Below are positions 23,838 to 33,720 of a stretch of 39,755 nt of DNA, one piece after another. Origin of the DNA: Bacteroidales bacterium (GTDB lineage: Bacteria; Bacteroidota; Bacteroidia; Bacteroidales; UBA12077); NCBI GenBank assembly GCA_022360575.1, contig JAKSCO010000334.1, forward strand, positions 1-39,755, written 5' to 3'. How positions within the stretch are numbered: position 1 is the stretch's first letter; each line of letters starts with the position of its first letter. The position numbers and the translations under genes are program-made. The notes under the pieces are model-generated. The model was not told where the DNA came from, searched no databases, and saw only the letters and a list, made by a program, of their open reading frames with translations.

Positions 23838-26108
23838 TTATTTCGTTATTTTCATTGCCTGTTCTAAAGGAATTTGATTGTCAATAAAGTAAGCTTGTAT
23901 CTCAAATTCATCTTCAAGAAAAATAACCAACTTGTTTTTTATATTAACCGCATCCTTATAGGTTTTAAATGGTTTAATAATCAAGTTATTTTTATCTTTC
24001 GAGCTATCAACTATAATATTTTGTGATTTATCGATAAGCTTTTTAAACTCGTCGATTAACTCTTTATTATTTTTGTCTATTGTACCTTTTATGACATAAT
24101 TTATTATCAAATTGTTTACATCAATAGTTTCTTTAGATTTTGTTTCTTTCTGAGCATAAACTATCATCGGTTTTGCTTCTATTTTAACTGCGTTTTTTAC
24201 CGATATGTATTTATTGTTATTAAAAGCAACTATATATGCATCTCTAAACCCTTTCGATTTAACTAATCGTAGTTTATTCTCGGCGTTTTTTAATCTTCTA
24301 AATTTTCCTGCATAATATTTATAAATCCTACTCTTTGCTTTTTTTCGACACACAATAGGATACATTCCTTTAAATACCGCTGGATTTTTTCTCGAACTAA
24401 ATGCTCCCAACTGAATCAAATATATAATCCCATCTGGTAGTTTTTCGTTAAGTCTTATGGGATTTTTCGAGTTATATGCCGATCTTTTTATTTTTAACCC
24501 TATATCTTTGGGTTCTATCTTTTCTTCCTTAATAGGATTTATTGATTTTAAAAATACTTTTTGATAAGGATTATTCGTGGGTTCATTAACTATTTCCCCA
24601 GAGTTTATAGAGATTGGCTTAGCTATTTCTTTTTCTTTATTTACTCTTTCTTTACTTCGATAAGTAATATTTTTCGATGCTATATTAATTTGTTCTATCT
24701 CGCGAACTTTTTCGTAACATTTATCAGCTTTTTTCTGATACACATAAACAGCCTGCTCTAGATTTATTATTTCTTCGCCTAGCTTCGTTCTTTCTTGCTC
24801 TTGAGTTATTTTATCAAATAAGCTTCGCTTATCTTCAATAAGCCATTTGGCCGAATCGGCTTTTAACTGAAGTTCCATTGCTTTATTAAGCAAACTATCG
24901 TACTCTGATTTCTGTAGAAAATTTTCTTTATTCGTAACCTTAACTATTGTATTTTCAATTTTAGGTTTTCTTTTTTTCTTTTTTGTTTTCAAATCATCGT
25001 CTTCATGAGAAATATTTCGAGCTAAACAAGCAAAATTACGAAGCTGCTCAGCCGATTTGTATTCTACATAAGATTTGGTATTATCAAGTTTTATTTCGTA
25101 TACCTGATATTGTGTTTTTTCTTGCGTTCGATCTGATGTAAAATATGCCGATTTTTTATCGGGAGTAGGAATAAATAAGAAATCATTGTGTGGAGTATTT
25201 ATAGGAAAATCCAGATTTTTAGGTTTGCTCCATTTATGTGTTTCCCAATCCCACGAACTTTCGTAAATATCATACCCCCCCATACTATAATGACCTTTAG
25301 ATGCAAAATACAGAGTAGAACCATCAGAATGAATATATGGAAAATCTTCATCGAAAGGAGTATTTATTTGATCTCCTAAATTTTCAGGCTTGCTCCATGT
25401 AGTATCATTTATTTTAGTTGTTCTGTAAATATCTAAGTCTCCTCGGAGTTTATTCCGTGCCGAAAAATATAATATCTCTTGATTTTCGAGATAGTCGGGA
25501 ACAAAAACAATACTCATCATAGAGTCTTTCTCGTGCTCAAAAAAATTATATCGATTTTCTAATCTTCCTTCTTGTTTTTTTAAATCATACGACTCGAAAA
25601 AATATTCTCGAAAAGCAGTTTTATTCTTATATATTAAAGGTTCTCTAAAATATTTTACCAAGTACAAGCCATTTTTAGCCATTGCAATATAGTTTGATAA
25701 CTGTTTTTTATCAGCTTGAACCTTTCCTGCTTTTTTCTCAAACAATTTAAAATTTGTTATTGCTTTTTCAAATTCGTACTGTTTTAAATAAGCTATTCCT
25801 AAATAAAAATAAACATCCAAAGGAACATTTCCTGAAACAGCAAAATGAAAATATCGAATAGTCTTTTCTACATCACTATTTAAATTAATCAAACAAAGTC
25901 CTGCATAATAATTGTATGCACGATTCTGAGGATAAACGCTCAACATTTTCTTAAAATATGGATATGCCTCGTGATATTGCTCTTGTTGAATATTAATATA
26001 TGCTTTCTTTAGCTCATCAAAATCCGATTCAGATTCTGATTGAGCTGTAGTTGTAAACGAAATACAAATAAAAATTAATAAAGAAATAATAGGTTTTGTT
26101 TTTATCAT
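23838..26108 (-). CDS. TPR-PD40-SPOR periplasmic protein
   Basis: 756 aa from the ATG at 26108. The longer frame starts (26153, 26132) overlap or precede the promoter at 26138-26168, and only M at 26108 gives a clean signal peptide (cleavage after TTTAQ). TPR-like repeats occupy about the first 150 residues (KAYINIQQEQYHEAYPYFKKML; FYLGIAYLKQYEFEKAITNF). PD40/WD40-like propeller blades follow (EDFPYIHSDGSTLYFASKG; GGYDIYESSW; SAYFTSDR). A charged coiled-coil region and a SPOR-like domain (IIYLIQLGAFSSRKNPAVF.., YYAGKFRRLKNAE, GFRDAYIVAFNN) come next. The combination suggests an envelope scaffold that binds peptidoglycan. An OmpA domain, common in PD40 relatives, is absent and the SPOR-like domain takes its place. 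Confidence 0.8.
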   Translation of the reverse strand: MIKTKPIISLLIFICISFTTTAQSESESDFDELKKAYINIQQEQYHEAYPYFKKMLSVYPQNRAYNYYAGLCLINLNSDVEKTIRYFHFAVSGNVPLDVYFYLGIAYLKQYEFEKAITNFKLFEKKAGKVQADKKQLSNYIAMAKNGLYLVKYFREPLIYKNKTAFREYFFESYDLKKQEGRLENRYNFFEHEKDSMMSIVFVPDYLENQEILYFSARNKLRGDLDIYRTTKINDTTWSKPENLGDQINTPFDEDFPYIHSDGSTLYFASKGHYSMGGYDIYESSWDWETHKWSKPKNLDFPINTPHNDFLFIPTPDKKSAYFTSDRTQEKTQYQVYEIKLDNTKSYVEYKSAEQLRNFACLARNISHEDDDLKTKKKKRKPKIENTIVKVTNKENFLQKSEYDSLLNKAMELQLKADSAKWLIEDKRSLFDKITQEQERTKLGEEIINLEQAVYVYQKKADKCYEKVREIEQINIASKNITYRSKERVNKEKEIAKPISINSGEIVNEPTNNPYQKVFLKSINPIKEEKIEPKDIGLKIKRSAYNSKNPIRLNEKLPDGIIYLIQLGAFSSRKNPAVFKGMYPIVCRKKAKSRIYKYYAGKFRRLKNAENKLRLVKSKGFRDAYIVAFNNNKYISVKNAVKIEAKPMIVYAQKETKSKETIDVNNLIINYVIKGTIDKNNKELIDEFKKLIDKSQNIIVDSSKDKNNLIIKPFKTYKDAVNIKNKLVIFLEDEFEIQAYFIDNQIPLEQAMKITK

Positions 26109-26137
26109 CACGTATGGCGTGTATTGTAACATATTTA

Positions 26138-26168
26138 CAAATTTAATACTCAAAAAACATTCTCGAAA
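26138..26168 (-). promoter_or_regulatory. Promoter of the TPR-PD40-SPOR gene
   Basis: Minus strand TTTC (26165-26168), 19 bases, TAAATTTG (26138-26145): perfect -7 and spacing, one mismatch in -33. It places the transcript start about 23 bases before the ATG at 26108 and rules out the longer start at 26153. Confidence 0.6.
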
Positions 26169-26431
26169 GAAAAATATAATATCTTTTATTCGATTGATTT
26201 AAATGTTTTCTGAAAACATCTTAAACATTACGCCCCAAAACAAAAACAATTAAACAACTTTACTCGAAATTGTATGATAAAAACAAAATATACACTTATT
26301 TTAAACCTAAATTGCCTATAACTTAATTATTTTACTTATTTTTTGTTGATAAAAGATTTACAAACAACATATCCATATAGCTATCTTATCAATGTTATTT
26401 TTTAATTTTACAAATCTTAAACTTAGTAATT

Positions 26432-26896
26432 ATGAATAATTTAAAAGAAGGTGATAAAGCTCCCTATTTTAAAGGAATAGATCAAAATGGAAGTAATATA
26501 TCATTAGATGATTACAAGGGGAAAAAAGTAATTTTATATTTTTATCCTAAAGATGATACTCCGGGATGTACCGCCGAAGCTTGTAATTTACGAGACAATT
26601 ACACCGATTTATTAGATAAAGGATTTGAGGTTATTGGTATTAGTCCCGATTCTGAAAAATCACACCTCAACTTTATTAAAAAAAATGATTTACCATTCAG
26701 ATTAATTTCTGATACAAATAAAGAAATACTGAATTTATATAATGCTTGGGGAGAAAAGAAAATGTATGGTAAAACTTATGATGGAGTTTTACGAAAAACA
26801 TTTGTAATTGATAAAAATCAAAATATCGAGAAAATAATTACCAAGGTTAAAACTAAAGATCACACAAATCAGATTTTTGGAGAATTAAAGATTTAA
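26432..26896 (+). CDS. bcp: Peroxiredoxin, Bcp/PrxQ type
   Basis: 154 aa. A thiol peroxidase reducing H2O2 and organic hydroperoxides with thioredoxin. The active site YPKDDTPGCTAEACNLRD carries peroxidatic Cys46 and resolving Cys51, the spacing of PrxQ enzymes. WGEKKMYGKTYDGVLRKTFVID matches the C-terminal half. It lies 18 bp upstream of recA and is likely co-transcribed, coupling peroxide defence and DNA repair. Confidence 0.93.
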   Translation: MNNLKEGDKAPYFKGIDQNGSNISLDDYKGKKVILYFYPKDDTPGCTAEACNLRDNYTDLLDKGFEVIGISPDSEKSHLNFIKKNDLPFRLISDTNKEILNLYNAWGEKKMYGKTYDGVLRKTFVIDKNQNIEKIITKVKTKDHTNQIFGELKI

Positions 26897-26914
26897 AAGT
26901 TAATAAATATAATT

Positions 26915-27946
26915 ATGGAAAAAGAAAAGGTAGAAAATACCATCAACAAAGAAAAATTAAAAGCTTTACAACTTACTCTTGACAAAATCGATAAAGATTA
27001 CGGCAAAGGAACAATTATGAAATTAGGAGATCAAGCTGTTGCCGATATCCCAACAATTTCATCAGGTTCTATTGCTTTAAATATGGCGTTAGGAGTAAAT
27101 GGTTTCCCTCGAGGTAGAGTTATCGAAATATATGGTCCTGAATCATCGGGAAAAACAACTCTTGCAATTCATGCTATCGCTGAAACTCAAAAACAAGGAG
27201 GTATTGCTGCAATTATTGATGCCGAACATGCCTTTGACCGTTTCTATGCAGAAAAACTAGGCGTTGATGTTGAAAATCTATTAATATCTCAACCCGACAA
27301 TGGAGAACAAGCATTAGAAATTGCCGATCATTTGATTCGTTCTGGAGCTATTGACATTGTTGTTATCGACTCGGTAGCTGCTCTTACACCAAAAGCCGAA
27401 ATAGAAGGTGATATGGGTGATTCAAGAATGGGTTTACAAGCTCGTTTAATGTCTCAAGCATTACGTAAGCTTACTGCTAATATCAACAAAACCAATACTT
27501 GCTGTATTTTCATTAACCAATTGCGCGAAAAAATTGGAGTAATGTTCGGAAACCCTGAAACAACAACAGGAGGAAATGCTCTTAAATTTTATGCATCAAT
27601 ACGAATGGACATCCGCCGTGTAGGACAAATAAAAGACGGAGAAGATATTTCTGGAAATCGTACTCGCGTAAAGATTGTAAAAAACAAATTAGCTCCACCA
27701 TTCAAAAAAGCCGAATTTGATATCATGTATGGCGAAGGGATATCTAAAATCGGAGAAATCATAGATATGGGAGTTGAACAAGGCGTTATCAAAAAAAGTG
27801 GATCATGGTTTAGTTATGGCGAGACAAAACTAGGGCAAGGTCGCGAAACGGTAAAACAACTTTTAAAAGATAATATTGAACTTGCCGAAGAACTTGAATC
27901 TAAAATCATAGAATCATTTTCGATACCTGAACAAATGAAAAATTAA
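26915..27946 (+). CDS. recA: Recombinase RecA
   Basis: 343 aa, full length. Walker A GPESSGKT (74-81), Walker [18 protein letters not shown], loop L1 region [39 protein letters not shown] (L2), and [16 protein letters not shown]. It performs homologous recombination and SOS co-protease activity. Co-oriented with the peroxiredoxin gene and followed by a strong hairpin terminator. Confidence 0.98.
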   Translation: MEKEKVENTINKEKLKALQLTLDKIDKDYGKGTIMKLGDQAVADIPTISSGSIALNMALGVNGFPRGRVIEIYGPESSGKTTLAIHAIAETQKQGGIAAIIDAEHAFDRFYAEKLGVDVENLLISQPDNGEQALEIADHLIRSGAIDIVVIDSVAALTPKAEIEGDMGDSRMGLQARLMSQALRKLTANINKTNTCCIFINQLREKIGVMFGNPETTTGGNALKFYASIRMDIRRVGQIKDGEDISGNRTRVKIVKNKLAPPFKKAEFDIMYGEGISKIGEIIDMGVEQGVIKKSGSWFSYGETKLGQGRETVKQLLKDNIELAEELESKIIESFSIPEQMKN

Positions 27947-27980
27947 TCTTAAAATAAAGATTAACACATCTGATAAATTT

Positions 27981-28012
27981 AATAACTACATAAGTTTTAT
28001 GTAGTTATTTCT
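27981..28012 (+). terminator. Terminator of the bcp-recA operon
   Basis: A perfect 13-bp stem AATAACTACATAA/TTATGTAGTTATT with loop GTT, followed by TCTC. It starts 34 bp after the recA stop. The T tract is short but the hairpin is strong. Confidence 0.75.
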
Positions 28013-28035
28013 CAATGTAAATCCAAATTAGATGA

Positions 28036-28073
28036 AACCTTCATTTTAATAAAACTATATTAAGATGAAGGTT
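28036..28073 (+). other. Second hairpin between recA and the S9 peptidase gene
   Basis: AACCTTCATTTTAAT (28036-28050) pairs with ATTAAGATGAAGGTT (28059-28073): 15 bp with one G-T wobble and an eight-base loop, then ATAAGTTTTC. It is either a backup terminator or a structured leader of the peptidase gene, whose ATG is 73 bp further on. Confidence 0.5.
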
Positions 28074-28146
28074 ATAAGTTTTCTACTAAAATTACTATGA
28101 TTATAGATTAAGAAAATAAATACAAAATCAATAAAAACACAACCAG

Positions 28147-30237
28147 ATGAAAAAACTGCAAATTTTATCAAATATAATTGCTTTATTAGTTTTGTTTTCA
28201 TGTACCCCAGAAACTACTCAGAAAAGCAAGATCGGGAACCCTGTAGATAAAATAAAACTTACGTCAAATATAATGACCCCCGAAGTTTTATGGTCGTTCG
28301 GACGAGTAAGTGGTGTTGAAATTTCACCAGACAATACTACTATGCTGTTTGGAGTTTCCTTTTATAACATACAAGAGGATAAAGGAAATAGAGAAATATT
28401 TGTAATGCCAACAACAGGAGGGAAAGCAATAAACATAACAAATTCTCTTTCTGGAGAATATTCAGCTGTTTGGCGTCCTGACGGTAAAAAGATAGGATAT
28501 CTTAGTTCACAAAGTGGAGAAATGCAATTATGGGAAATGAATCCTGACGGAACCAAACCTATTCAAATATCAAATATCGAAGGAGGGATTAATGGTTTTA
28601 AATACTCTCCAGATCAAACAAAAATTATTTATACAAAAGATGTAAAACTAGATAAATCAGTACACGACCTACATCCTGATTTACCTAGAGCTAAAGCTCG
28701 AATAGAAACAGATTTAATGCACCGACACTGGGATAGATGGCATGATTACAAATACAGTCATATTTTTATCGCTGATTATGATGGAAAATCATTAAGCAAT
28801 TCAATAGATATCATGAAGGGCGAAAGATTCGACAGCCCAATGAATCCTTTCGGAGGTATGGAGCAAATAAATTGGAGTCCTGACAGCAAACAAATTGCTT
28901 ATACTTGCAAAAAAATGAACGGCAAAGCCTATGCTTTATCAACCAACTCGGCAATTTATCTTTATAACTTAGGTTCGAAAGAAACTAAAAACATAACCAA
29001 AGGTTTAAAAGGCTATGATGTTAGTCCTGTTTTTTCGCCTAACGGAAAAATGATTGCATGGGAAAGCATGGAACGCGACGGATACGAATCAGATCAGAAC
29101 AGACTTTTCATTCTAAATTTCGAGAATGGAGAAAGAATGGACTACACTGCTAGTTTTGATCAAGATGTGCATGGTTTATCTTGGACTAAAGACAGTAAAT
29201 CTATCTATTTTACCAGTGATTATCATGCTAAATTTCAAGTTTACCGCTTAGATGTAAAAACGAAAGAAATATCTCAAGTTACCAAAGGAAAACACAACTA
29301 CAAATCAGTTCATCCATACGGAGAAAAGCTAATAGGAACAAAGCAAAGCATGACTTATCCTACTGAAATATTTGCTATAGACACTAAAAATGGAAACGAG
29401 ACACAGTTATCATTCATAAATAAAAATTTACATGACCAGTTAAAATATGGAAAAGTAGAAGAACGTTGGGTAAAAACAACTGATAATAAAAATATGTTGG
29501 TTTGGGTAATTTATCCTCCTAATTTTGATCCAAATAAAAAATACCCAGCATTACTTTATTGCCAGGGAGGACCACATGGCTCAGTGAGTCAATTTTATTC
29601 GTTCCGTTGGAATTTCCAAATGATGGCTGCTAACGACTACATTATTGTTGCTCCAAACCGCAGAGGATTACCTTCGTTTGGTAAAGAATGGAACGATCAG
29701 ATTTCAGGTGACTATGGAGGTCAAAACATGAAAGATTACTTTAGTGCAATTGATGCCGTAGCTAAAGAAAGCTATGTTGACAATAAAAACTTAGGTGCTG
29801 TTGGTGCTAGCTATGGAGGTTATTCTGTATACTGGATTGCTGGACACCATAACAAACGTTTTGATGCTTTTATTTCTCACGATGGAATCTTCAATTTCGA
29901 AGCTATGTATCTCGAAACAGAAGAAATGTTCTTTGTTAATTGGGATATGGGTGGCCCATACTGGGATAAATCAAATAAAAAAACATTCGATAATTCTCCT
30001 CATAAATTTGTAGATAAATGGGATACTCCTATAATGGTTATTCACGGAGAAAAAGACTATAGAATAGTTTACACTCAAGGGATGAGTGCTTTTAATGCCG
30101 CTCAACTAAGAGGAATTCCTAGCAAATACCTACACTTACCAACAGAAAATCACTGGGTATTAAGCCCACAAAACGGAATTTTATGGCAACGTGAATTCTT
30201 TAGTTGGTTAGATAAATGGCTTAAAGATGGGAAATAA
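28147..30237 (+). CDS. S9 family prolyl oligopeptidase, predicted lipoprotein
   Basis: 696 aa. A lipoprotein signal peptide ends LVLFSC (lipidated Cys19). The N-terminal beta-propeller contains PD40-like blades (YSAVWRPDGKKIGYLSS; INWSPDSKQIAYTCK; DVSPVFSPNGKMIAWES). A C-terminal alpha/beta-hydrolase domain follows, with nucleophile Ser555 in GASYGGYSV, Asp637 in HGEKDYRI and His669 in TENHWVL. The family cleaves short peptides, often after proline or as dipeptidyl or acyl-aminoacyl peptidases. Envelope anchoring suggests peptide scavenging. Monocistronic between hairpins on both sides. Confidence 0.93.
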   Translation: MKKLQILSNIIALLVLFSCTPETTQKSKIGNPVDKIKLTSNIMTPEVLWSFGRVSGVEISPDNTTMLFGVSFYNIQEDKGNREIFVMPTTGGKAINITNSLSGEYSAVWRPDGKKIGYLSSQSGEMQLWEMNPDGTKPIQISNIEGGINGFKYSPDQTKIIYTKDVKLDKSVHDLHPDLPRAKARIETDLMHRHWDRWHDYKYSHIFIADYDGKSLSNSIDIMKGERFDSPMNPFGGMEQINWSPDSKQIAYTCKKMNGKAYALSTNSAIYLYNLGSKETKNITKGLKGYDVSPVFSPNGKMIAWESMERDGYESDQNRLFILNFENGERMDYTASFDQDVHGLSWTKDSKSIYFTSDYHAKFQVYRLDVKTKEISQVTKGKHNYKSVHPYGEKLIGTKQSMTYPTEIFAIDTKNGNETQLSFINKNLHDQLKYGKVEERWVKTTDNKNMLVWVIYPPNFDPNKKYPALLYCQGGPHGSVSQFYSFRWNFQMMAANDYIIVAPNRRGLPSFGKEWNDQISGDYGGQNMKDYFSAIDAVAKESYVDNKNLGAVGASYGGYSVYWIAGHHNKRFDAFISHDGIFNFEAMYLETEEMFFVNWDMGGPYWDKSNKKTFDNSPHKFVDKWDTPIMVIHGEKDYRIVYTQGMSAFNAAQLRGIPSKYLHLPTENHWVLSPQNGILWQREFFSWLDKWLKDGK

Positions 30238-30255
30238 AATAAATTAGATATTACT

Positions 30256-30292
30256 AAAAAATGGGCTGTTTTTAACAGCCCATTTTGCATTT
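30256..30292. terminator. Bidirectional terminator between the S9 peptidase gene and nrfA
   Basis: A perfect 13-bp stem AAAATGGGCTGTT/AACAGCCCATTTT with a three-base loop between convergent genes. A and T runs flank both sides, so it can serve both strands. Confidence 0.9.
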
Positions 30293-30303
30293 TATTATAT
30301 TAC

Positions 30304-31842
30304 TTAAAGAGTTTTAGTCTTCCATGATTTTTCACGTTCCATTGCAGTTTCCGTCCATTTAGGAACAATTGATTTTAAAAACTCATTCTTTTCTTTATTC
30401 AACTTATCCATATCTAAACCAATATATTTTTGAGCCTTAGCTTTTGTCGAAATATCAGGATATGGAATAGGTTTATTATATCCTAGTTCAGCCAATAATC
30501 GAGCTAATTTTATTCTACCCTCTTGTGCGATTGTTATTCCTGTTGAAATGATTCGACCTGTTTCTACAGGCGAATGAAAAGAACCACCATGACTCGCCGC
30601 AGCATAATCCCATCTCCACTGCGCATGCCGAATATCCATTAATATCTCATTCATTTGATTTTCGGTTGCTCCTTTATCCCAAGCAAACTTTGCTTCGATA
30701 TGCGCTCTAACAATTAATTCTTCTAACTTATCTCTATTTTCAATAATACGATCCTGACGTTCGGTTACATTAGCTACTAACTTAGCAGTCTCTTCTCTAT
30801 GACAAACCTGACACGAATTTGAAACATTATTTAGTGGACTCTGCATTTTATGATCCGTAAATTTAATTCCACCTTCGTTCTTATAAGGCATATGACAATC
30901 GGCACAAGAAACTCCTCTGTCTGCATGAACTCCAGTTAAATAAATCTCATAACCAGGATGCTGTGCTTTCAACATTGGAGCTTTACTTAATTTATGAATC
31001 CAATCTTTAAATTTCATATTATCATAATATTCTTCAACTTCTTCACATGACATTCCATTATCCCAAGGTAGAGTCAAATAATTTGCACCTTCAAATTTAT
31101 TTTTATTAAAATAATATTCGACATGACACTGAGCACACACCAACGAACGCATCTCTTGATAACTCGCTTTAGCTATATCCTTCCCTTGTCTCTGAAATGC
31201 TTCAACTAAAGCCGGGCGAGTAATTCTTAAATTCATATTTTCAGGATTATGACAATCAGCACACCCTATTGGATTAATTATTTCCATTCCCAACTTAGCC
31301 CATTTACCTCTATAAAACTCAGCAACACCTTCTTTAGGTCCAAGCTTTTCAATTAGATCATTCATTACTCTTGGAACATCAGGTCCTTTACATGTCCAAC
31401 AAGTAGAAGGCATAGGCCCATCATTTGCTGTTTTGGGAGCTCCTGTACGCAATGACTTCTGCAAATCTTCAATTGCATAATAATGCCCTCGTCCTTGATT
31501 ATAATCCTTTGCAAAACCATATCCAGCCCAAAGAACCACTAACCGCGGATCAACTTCCAACATATCTATCATTGCACTACCATTATATTTTGATCTAAAT
31601 GATGTATCGGCTGTTTGATAATATGATTGGAATTCACGAGGATAATTTTCACCCCACACCTCATTTCGAGGTTCCCATTCTGACAACTCAACCTGAGGTG
31701 TATATGCAAACACAGCTTCAGCTCTTCGTTCAGCTATCGATGAAGCTAATAAGCCCAGAATAAAAACTACAACAACTGTTGCTAAAAACAATCCCCATGC
31801 TATCCATGGTTTTTTCTTTATTTGCTCATTTATTGATTTCAT
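30304..31842 (-). CDS. nrfA: Cytochrome c nitrite reductase, catalytic subunit
   Basis: 512 aa. Periplasmic pentahaem enzyme reducing nitrite to ammonia with six electrons. The active-site haem motif is the diagnostic CWTCK (148-152). Four CXXCH motifs follow: CADCH 194, CAQCH 236, CADCH 313, CQVCH 344. The catalytic region CAQCHVEYYF and HPGYE are present. An N-terminal hydrophobic segment (about 13-33) serves as signal or anchor. It lies 16 bp downstream of nrfH, the electron donor. Could also reduce hydroxylamine or sulfite. Confidence 0.97.
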   Translation of the reverse strand: MKSINEQIKKKPWIAWGLFLATVVVVFILGLLASSIAERRAEAVFAYTPQVELSEWEPRNEVWGENYPREFQSYYQTADTSFRSKYNGSAMIDMLEVDPRLVVLWAGYGFAKDYNQGRGHYYAIEDLQKSLRTGAPKTANDGPMPSTCWTCKGPDVPRVMNDLIEKLGPKEGVAEFYRGKWAKLGMEIINPIGCADCHNPENMNLRITRPALVEAFQRQGKDIAKASYQEMRSLVCAQCHVEYYFNKNKFEGANYLTLPWDNGMSCEEVEEYYDNMKFKDWIHKLSKAPMLKAQHPGYEIYLTGVHADRGVSCADCHMPYKNEGGIKFTDHKMQSPLNNVSNSCQVCHREETAKLVANVTERQDRIIENRDKLEELIVRAHIEAKFAWDKGATENQMNEILMDIRHAQWRWDYAAASHGGSFHSPVETGRIISTGITIAQEGRIKLARLLAELGYNKPIPYPDISTKAKAQKYIGLDMDKLNKEKNEFLKSIVPKWTETAMEREKSWKTKTL

Positions 31843-31858
31843 AACTTCAAATTTATCT

Positions 31859-32446
31859 TTATTCTTTTGTTATTTTCTTTAACCAATCAGGAACAGGACT
31901 TTGAGGAACAGGAACTCTAGAATTAGGTACACTCGATAAACTATTTACTCTTCCATGAGGAACCTCCCTGTGGCATTCCCAACATTCCCGATCTGTATTA
32001 TGAGGTGTAAATTTGCCTTTAGTTTGCGAAACCAGTTTAGCTTGATCAAACAAATCTACATGACAACGCACACAATTTTCTTTAACTACTTCTTTCCCTG
32101 CCTCGCCAATAAAAATAACTTGACGTTCAGCTCGCATTGTAAATTTAGATGCGTGATTTAATCCATCTTTAGCTTTAAAATAATATTTTCGTGCTACATT
32201 ATCATGAGGAACATGACAATCATTACAAGTTGTTGTTTCGCGATGCGAACTATGAGTCCATGTAGCATACTGAGGAGCCATTATATGACAATTAACACAA
32301 GCCTTAGGCTCATCCAGTATATATGACCAAGCCTTTGATACATATACAGAATAAAAACTCAAGCCCACAATAATTCCTATTAGAATAATAACTACCATAT
32401 GCCAGCTTGCTGGAGGTTTAAGTTTTTTTATAAATTCAATCATCAC
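31859..32446 (-). CDS. nrfH: Cytochrome c nitrite reductase, quinol-oxidising subunit
   Basis: 195 aa of the NapC/NirT family. One N-terminal membrane helix (about 16-36) is followed by four CXXCH haem sites: CVNCH 50, CNDCH 74, CVRCH 125, CWECH 155. NrfH takes electrons from menaquinol and passes them to NrfA. The start is ATGATG, so 32446 or 32443. The C-terminal tail after residue 165 is Pro/Ser/Val-rich and low in complexity. Confidence 0.95.
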   Translation of the reverse strand: MMIEFIKKLKPPASWHMVVIILIGIIVGLSFYSVYVSKAWSYILDEPKACVNCHIMAPQYATWTHSSHRETTTCNDCHVPHDNVARKYYFKAKDGLNHASKFTMRAERQVIFIGEAGKEVVKENCVRCHVDLFDQAKLVSQTKGKFTPHNTDRECWECHREVPHGRVNSLSSVPNSRVPVPQSPVPDWLKKITKE

Positions 32447-32567
32447 AAATGGATTATTATAAACACATAGATCAGCAAGTTACAATATTTTTTAGATTAG
32501 CAACCCTATATCGTTATTAATTGAATTAATTTAAAACAAATCAAAATAGAAACCTTTTCATAAAAAA

Positions 32568-32727
32568 TACCAAATGAATTTCTAAATGAGGGGTTTATAA
32601 AAATGAATAATTTTTGTCTTAGACGCGACGAAAAAGTAAAAGATAGCCGAGTTACCTTGCAACTTTTTTGGCAATGGATAAGGCAAAAAGAAACGTTTTT
32701 ATCACTCATTTTGATGTTCTTTTGGTA
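32568..32727 (-). mobile_element. MITE-like element, copy A (160 bp)
   Basis: Terminal inverted repeats of about 23 bp (32568-32590 and 32705-32727; ends TACCAAA...GGTA), 18 of 23 positions matching. Both ends and the adjoining GAAACGTTTTTATCACTCATTTT and AATGAGGGGTTT stretches recur in copy B at 38366-38433 in reverse orientation. The internal section (about 32600-32690) is absent from copy B. It lies in the 605-bp gene-free stretch between nrfH and ahpC. Short ORFs inside it look fortuitous. Confidence 0.6.
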
Positions 32728-32957
32728 TAAGTTACCTTCAAAATTTCAATTTCTAAATTCACACTAGAATCGCAAAATGTATTATTAAACGGATATAGTA
32801 AGATAAAACACAAGAAATTTATTTGAAATAATTCATTTCTATTTTGATTCTACTTCATTTTCTTTAACAAAAAAATAACCTACTCGAGATTTATTCGAAA
32901 ATATTTTCCTGCATTCCAATTAATTGCATTTTATTTCGTAATTTTTATATAAAAAAA

Positions 32958-32988
32958 TTTGTGAACAAATAATAAAAATCTATTTTTG
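32958..32988 (+). promoter_or_regulatory. Perfect Bacteroidota promoter of ahpC
   Basis: TTTG (32958-32961), exactly 19 bases, TATTTTTG (32981-32988). The transcript should begin near 32995, leaving a leader of about 57 bases. It shows that the in-frame upstream start at 32986, inside the -7 element, is not used. Confidence 0.85.
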
Positions 32989-33051
32989 CTCTCGTTATTG
33001 AATTGTAATGATTACAAAAACAAAATAAATTTAAATATAAAACTAAATAAA

Positions 33052-33690
33052 ATGGAAACTTTAATAGGAAAAAAAGCCCCAGAATTTAAAGCAAATGCTG
33101 TAGTAGATGGAAATAAAATAGTAGAAGGATTTTCTTTAGAACAATATAAAGGAAAACAAGATGTTGTTTTTTTCTTTTATCCATTAGATTTTACTTTTGT
33201 TTGTCCTACTGAAATATTAGCTTTTCAAAAAAAATTAGATGAGTTTAAGAAACGTAATGTTGCTGTAGTTGGCTGTTCTATTGACTCAGAATTTTCACAT
33301 TTAGCTTGGTTACAAACCGACTTAAACAAAGGAGGAATCAAAGGTGTTACTTATCCTTTAGTTTCAGATTTGTCTAAAACCATTGCTGAAAACTATGGTG
33401 TATTAGCTGGCGAATATGCTTACAACGAAGATGAAACAATAAAATTTGAAGGAGCTCCCGTTGCTTATCGAGGTCTGTTTTTAATTGACAAAAAAGGGAT
33501 TGTTCGTCACTCTGTTGTAAATGATCTTCCCTTAGGCAGAAATATTGATGAAGCTATACGTATGATTGATGCTCTTCACCATTTTGAAGAATATGGTGAA
33601 GTATGTCCAGCTGATTGGAAAGACGGAGCTGATGCAATGAAAGCTACAGCCGAAGGTGTAGCCGAATATTTATCTTCTCATCAAAACTAA
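33052..33690 (+). CDS. ahpC: 2-Cys peroxiredoxin AhpC/Prx1 type
   Basis: 212 aa from the ATG at 33052. Peroxidatic Cys51 sits in DFTFVCPTE and the resolving Cys in GEVCPADW near the C-terminus. GCSIDSEFSHLAW and YRGLFLIDKKGIVRH are typical of the Prx1/AhpC subfamily. It reduces H2O2, organic peroxides and peroxynitrite. No ahpF is nearby, so a thioredoxin is the likely reductant. Followed after 30 bp by a superoxide reductase gene with no terminator between, giving an O2-defence operon. Confidence 0.95.
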   Translation: METLIGKKAPEFKANAVVDGNKIVEGFSLEQYKGKQDVVFFFYPLDFTFVCPTEILAFQKKLDEFKKRNVAVVGCSIDSEFSHLAWLQTDLNKGGIKGVTYPLVSDLSKTIAENYGVLAGEYAYNEDETIKFEGAPVAYRGLFLIDKKGIVRHSVVNDLPLGRNIDEAIRMIDALHHFEEYGEVCPADWKDGADAMKATAEGVAEYLSSHQN

Positions 33691-33720
33691 TACATTAATA
33701 AATTCCTAATAACTTAATAA

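Noticed and set aside
32516..32530. Perfect 15-bp palindrome ATTAATTGAATTAAT before nrfH as an FNR box
   Set aside because: It is purely A/T apart from the centre and does not match TTGAT-N4-ATCAA; such palindromes arise often by chance in this AT-rich DNA.
32506..32709. Small minus-strand ORF (67 aa) upstream of nrfH
   Set aside because: It lies largely inside MITE-like copy A, is Ser/Phe-rich and has no start context; the sequence is explained by the repeat.
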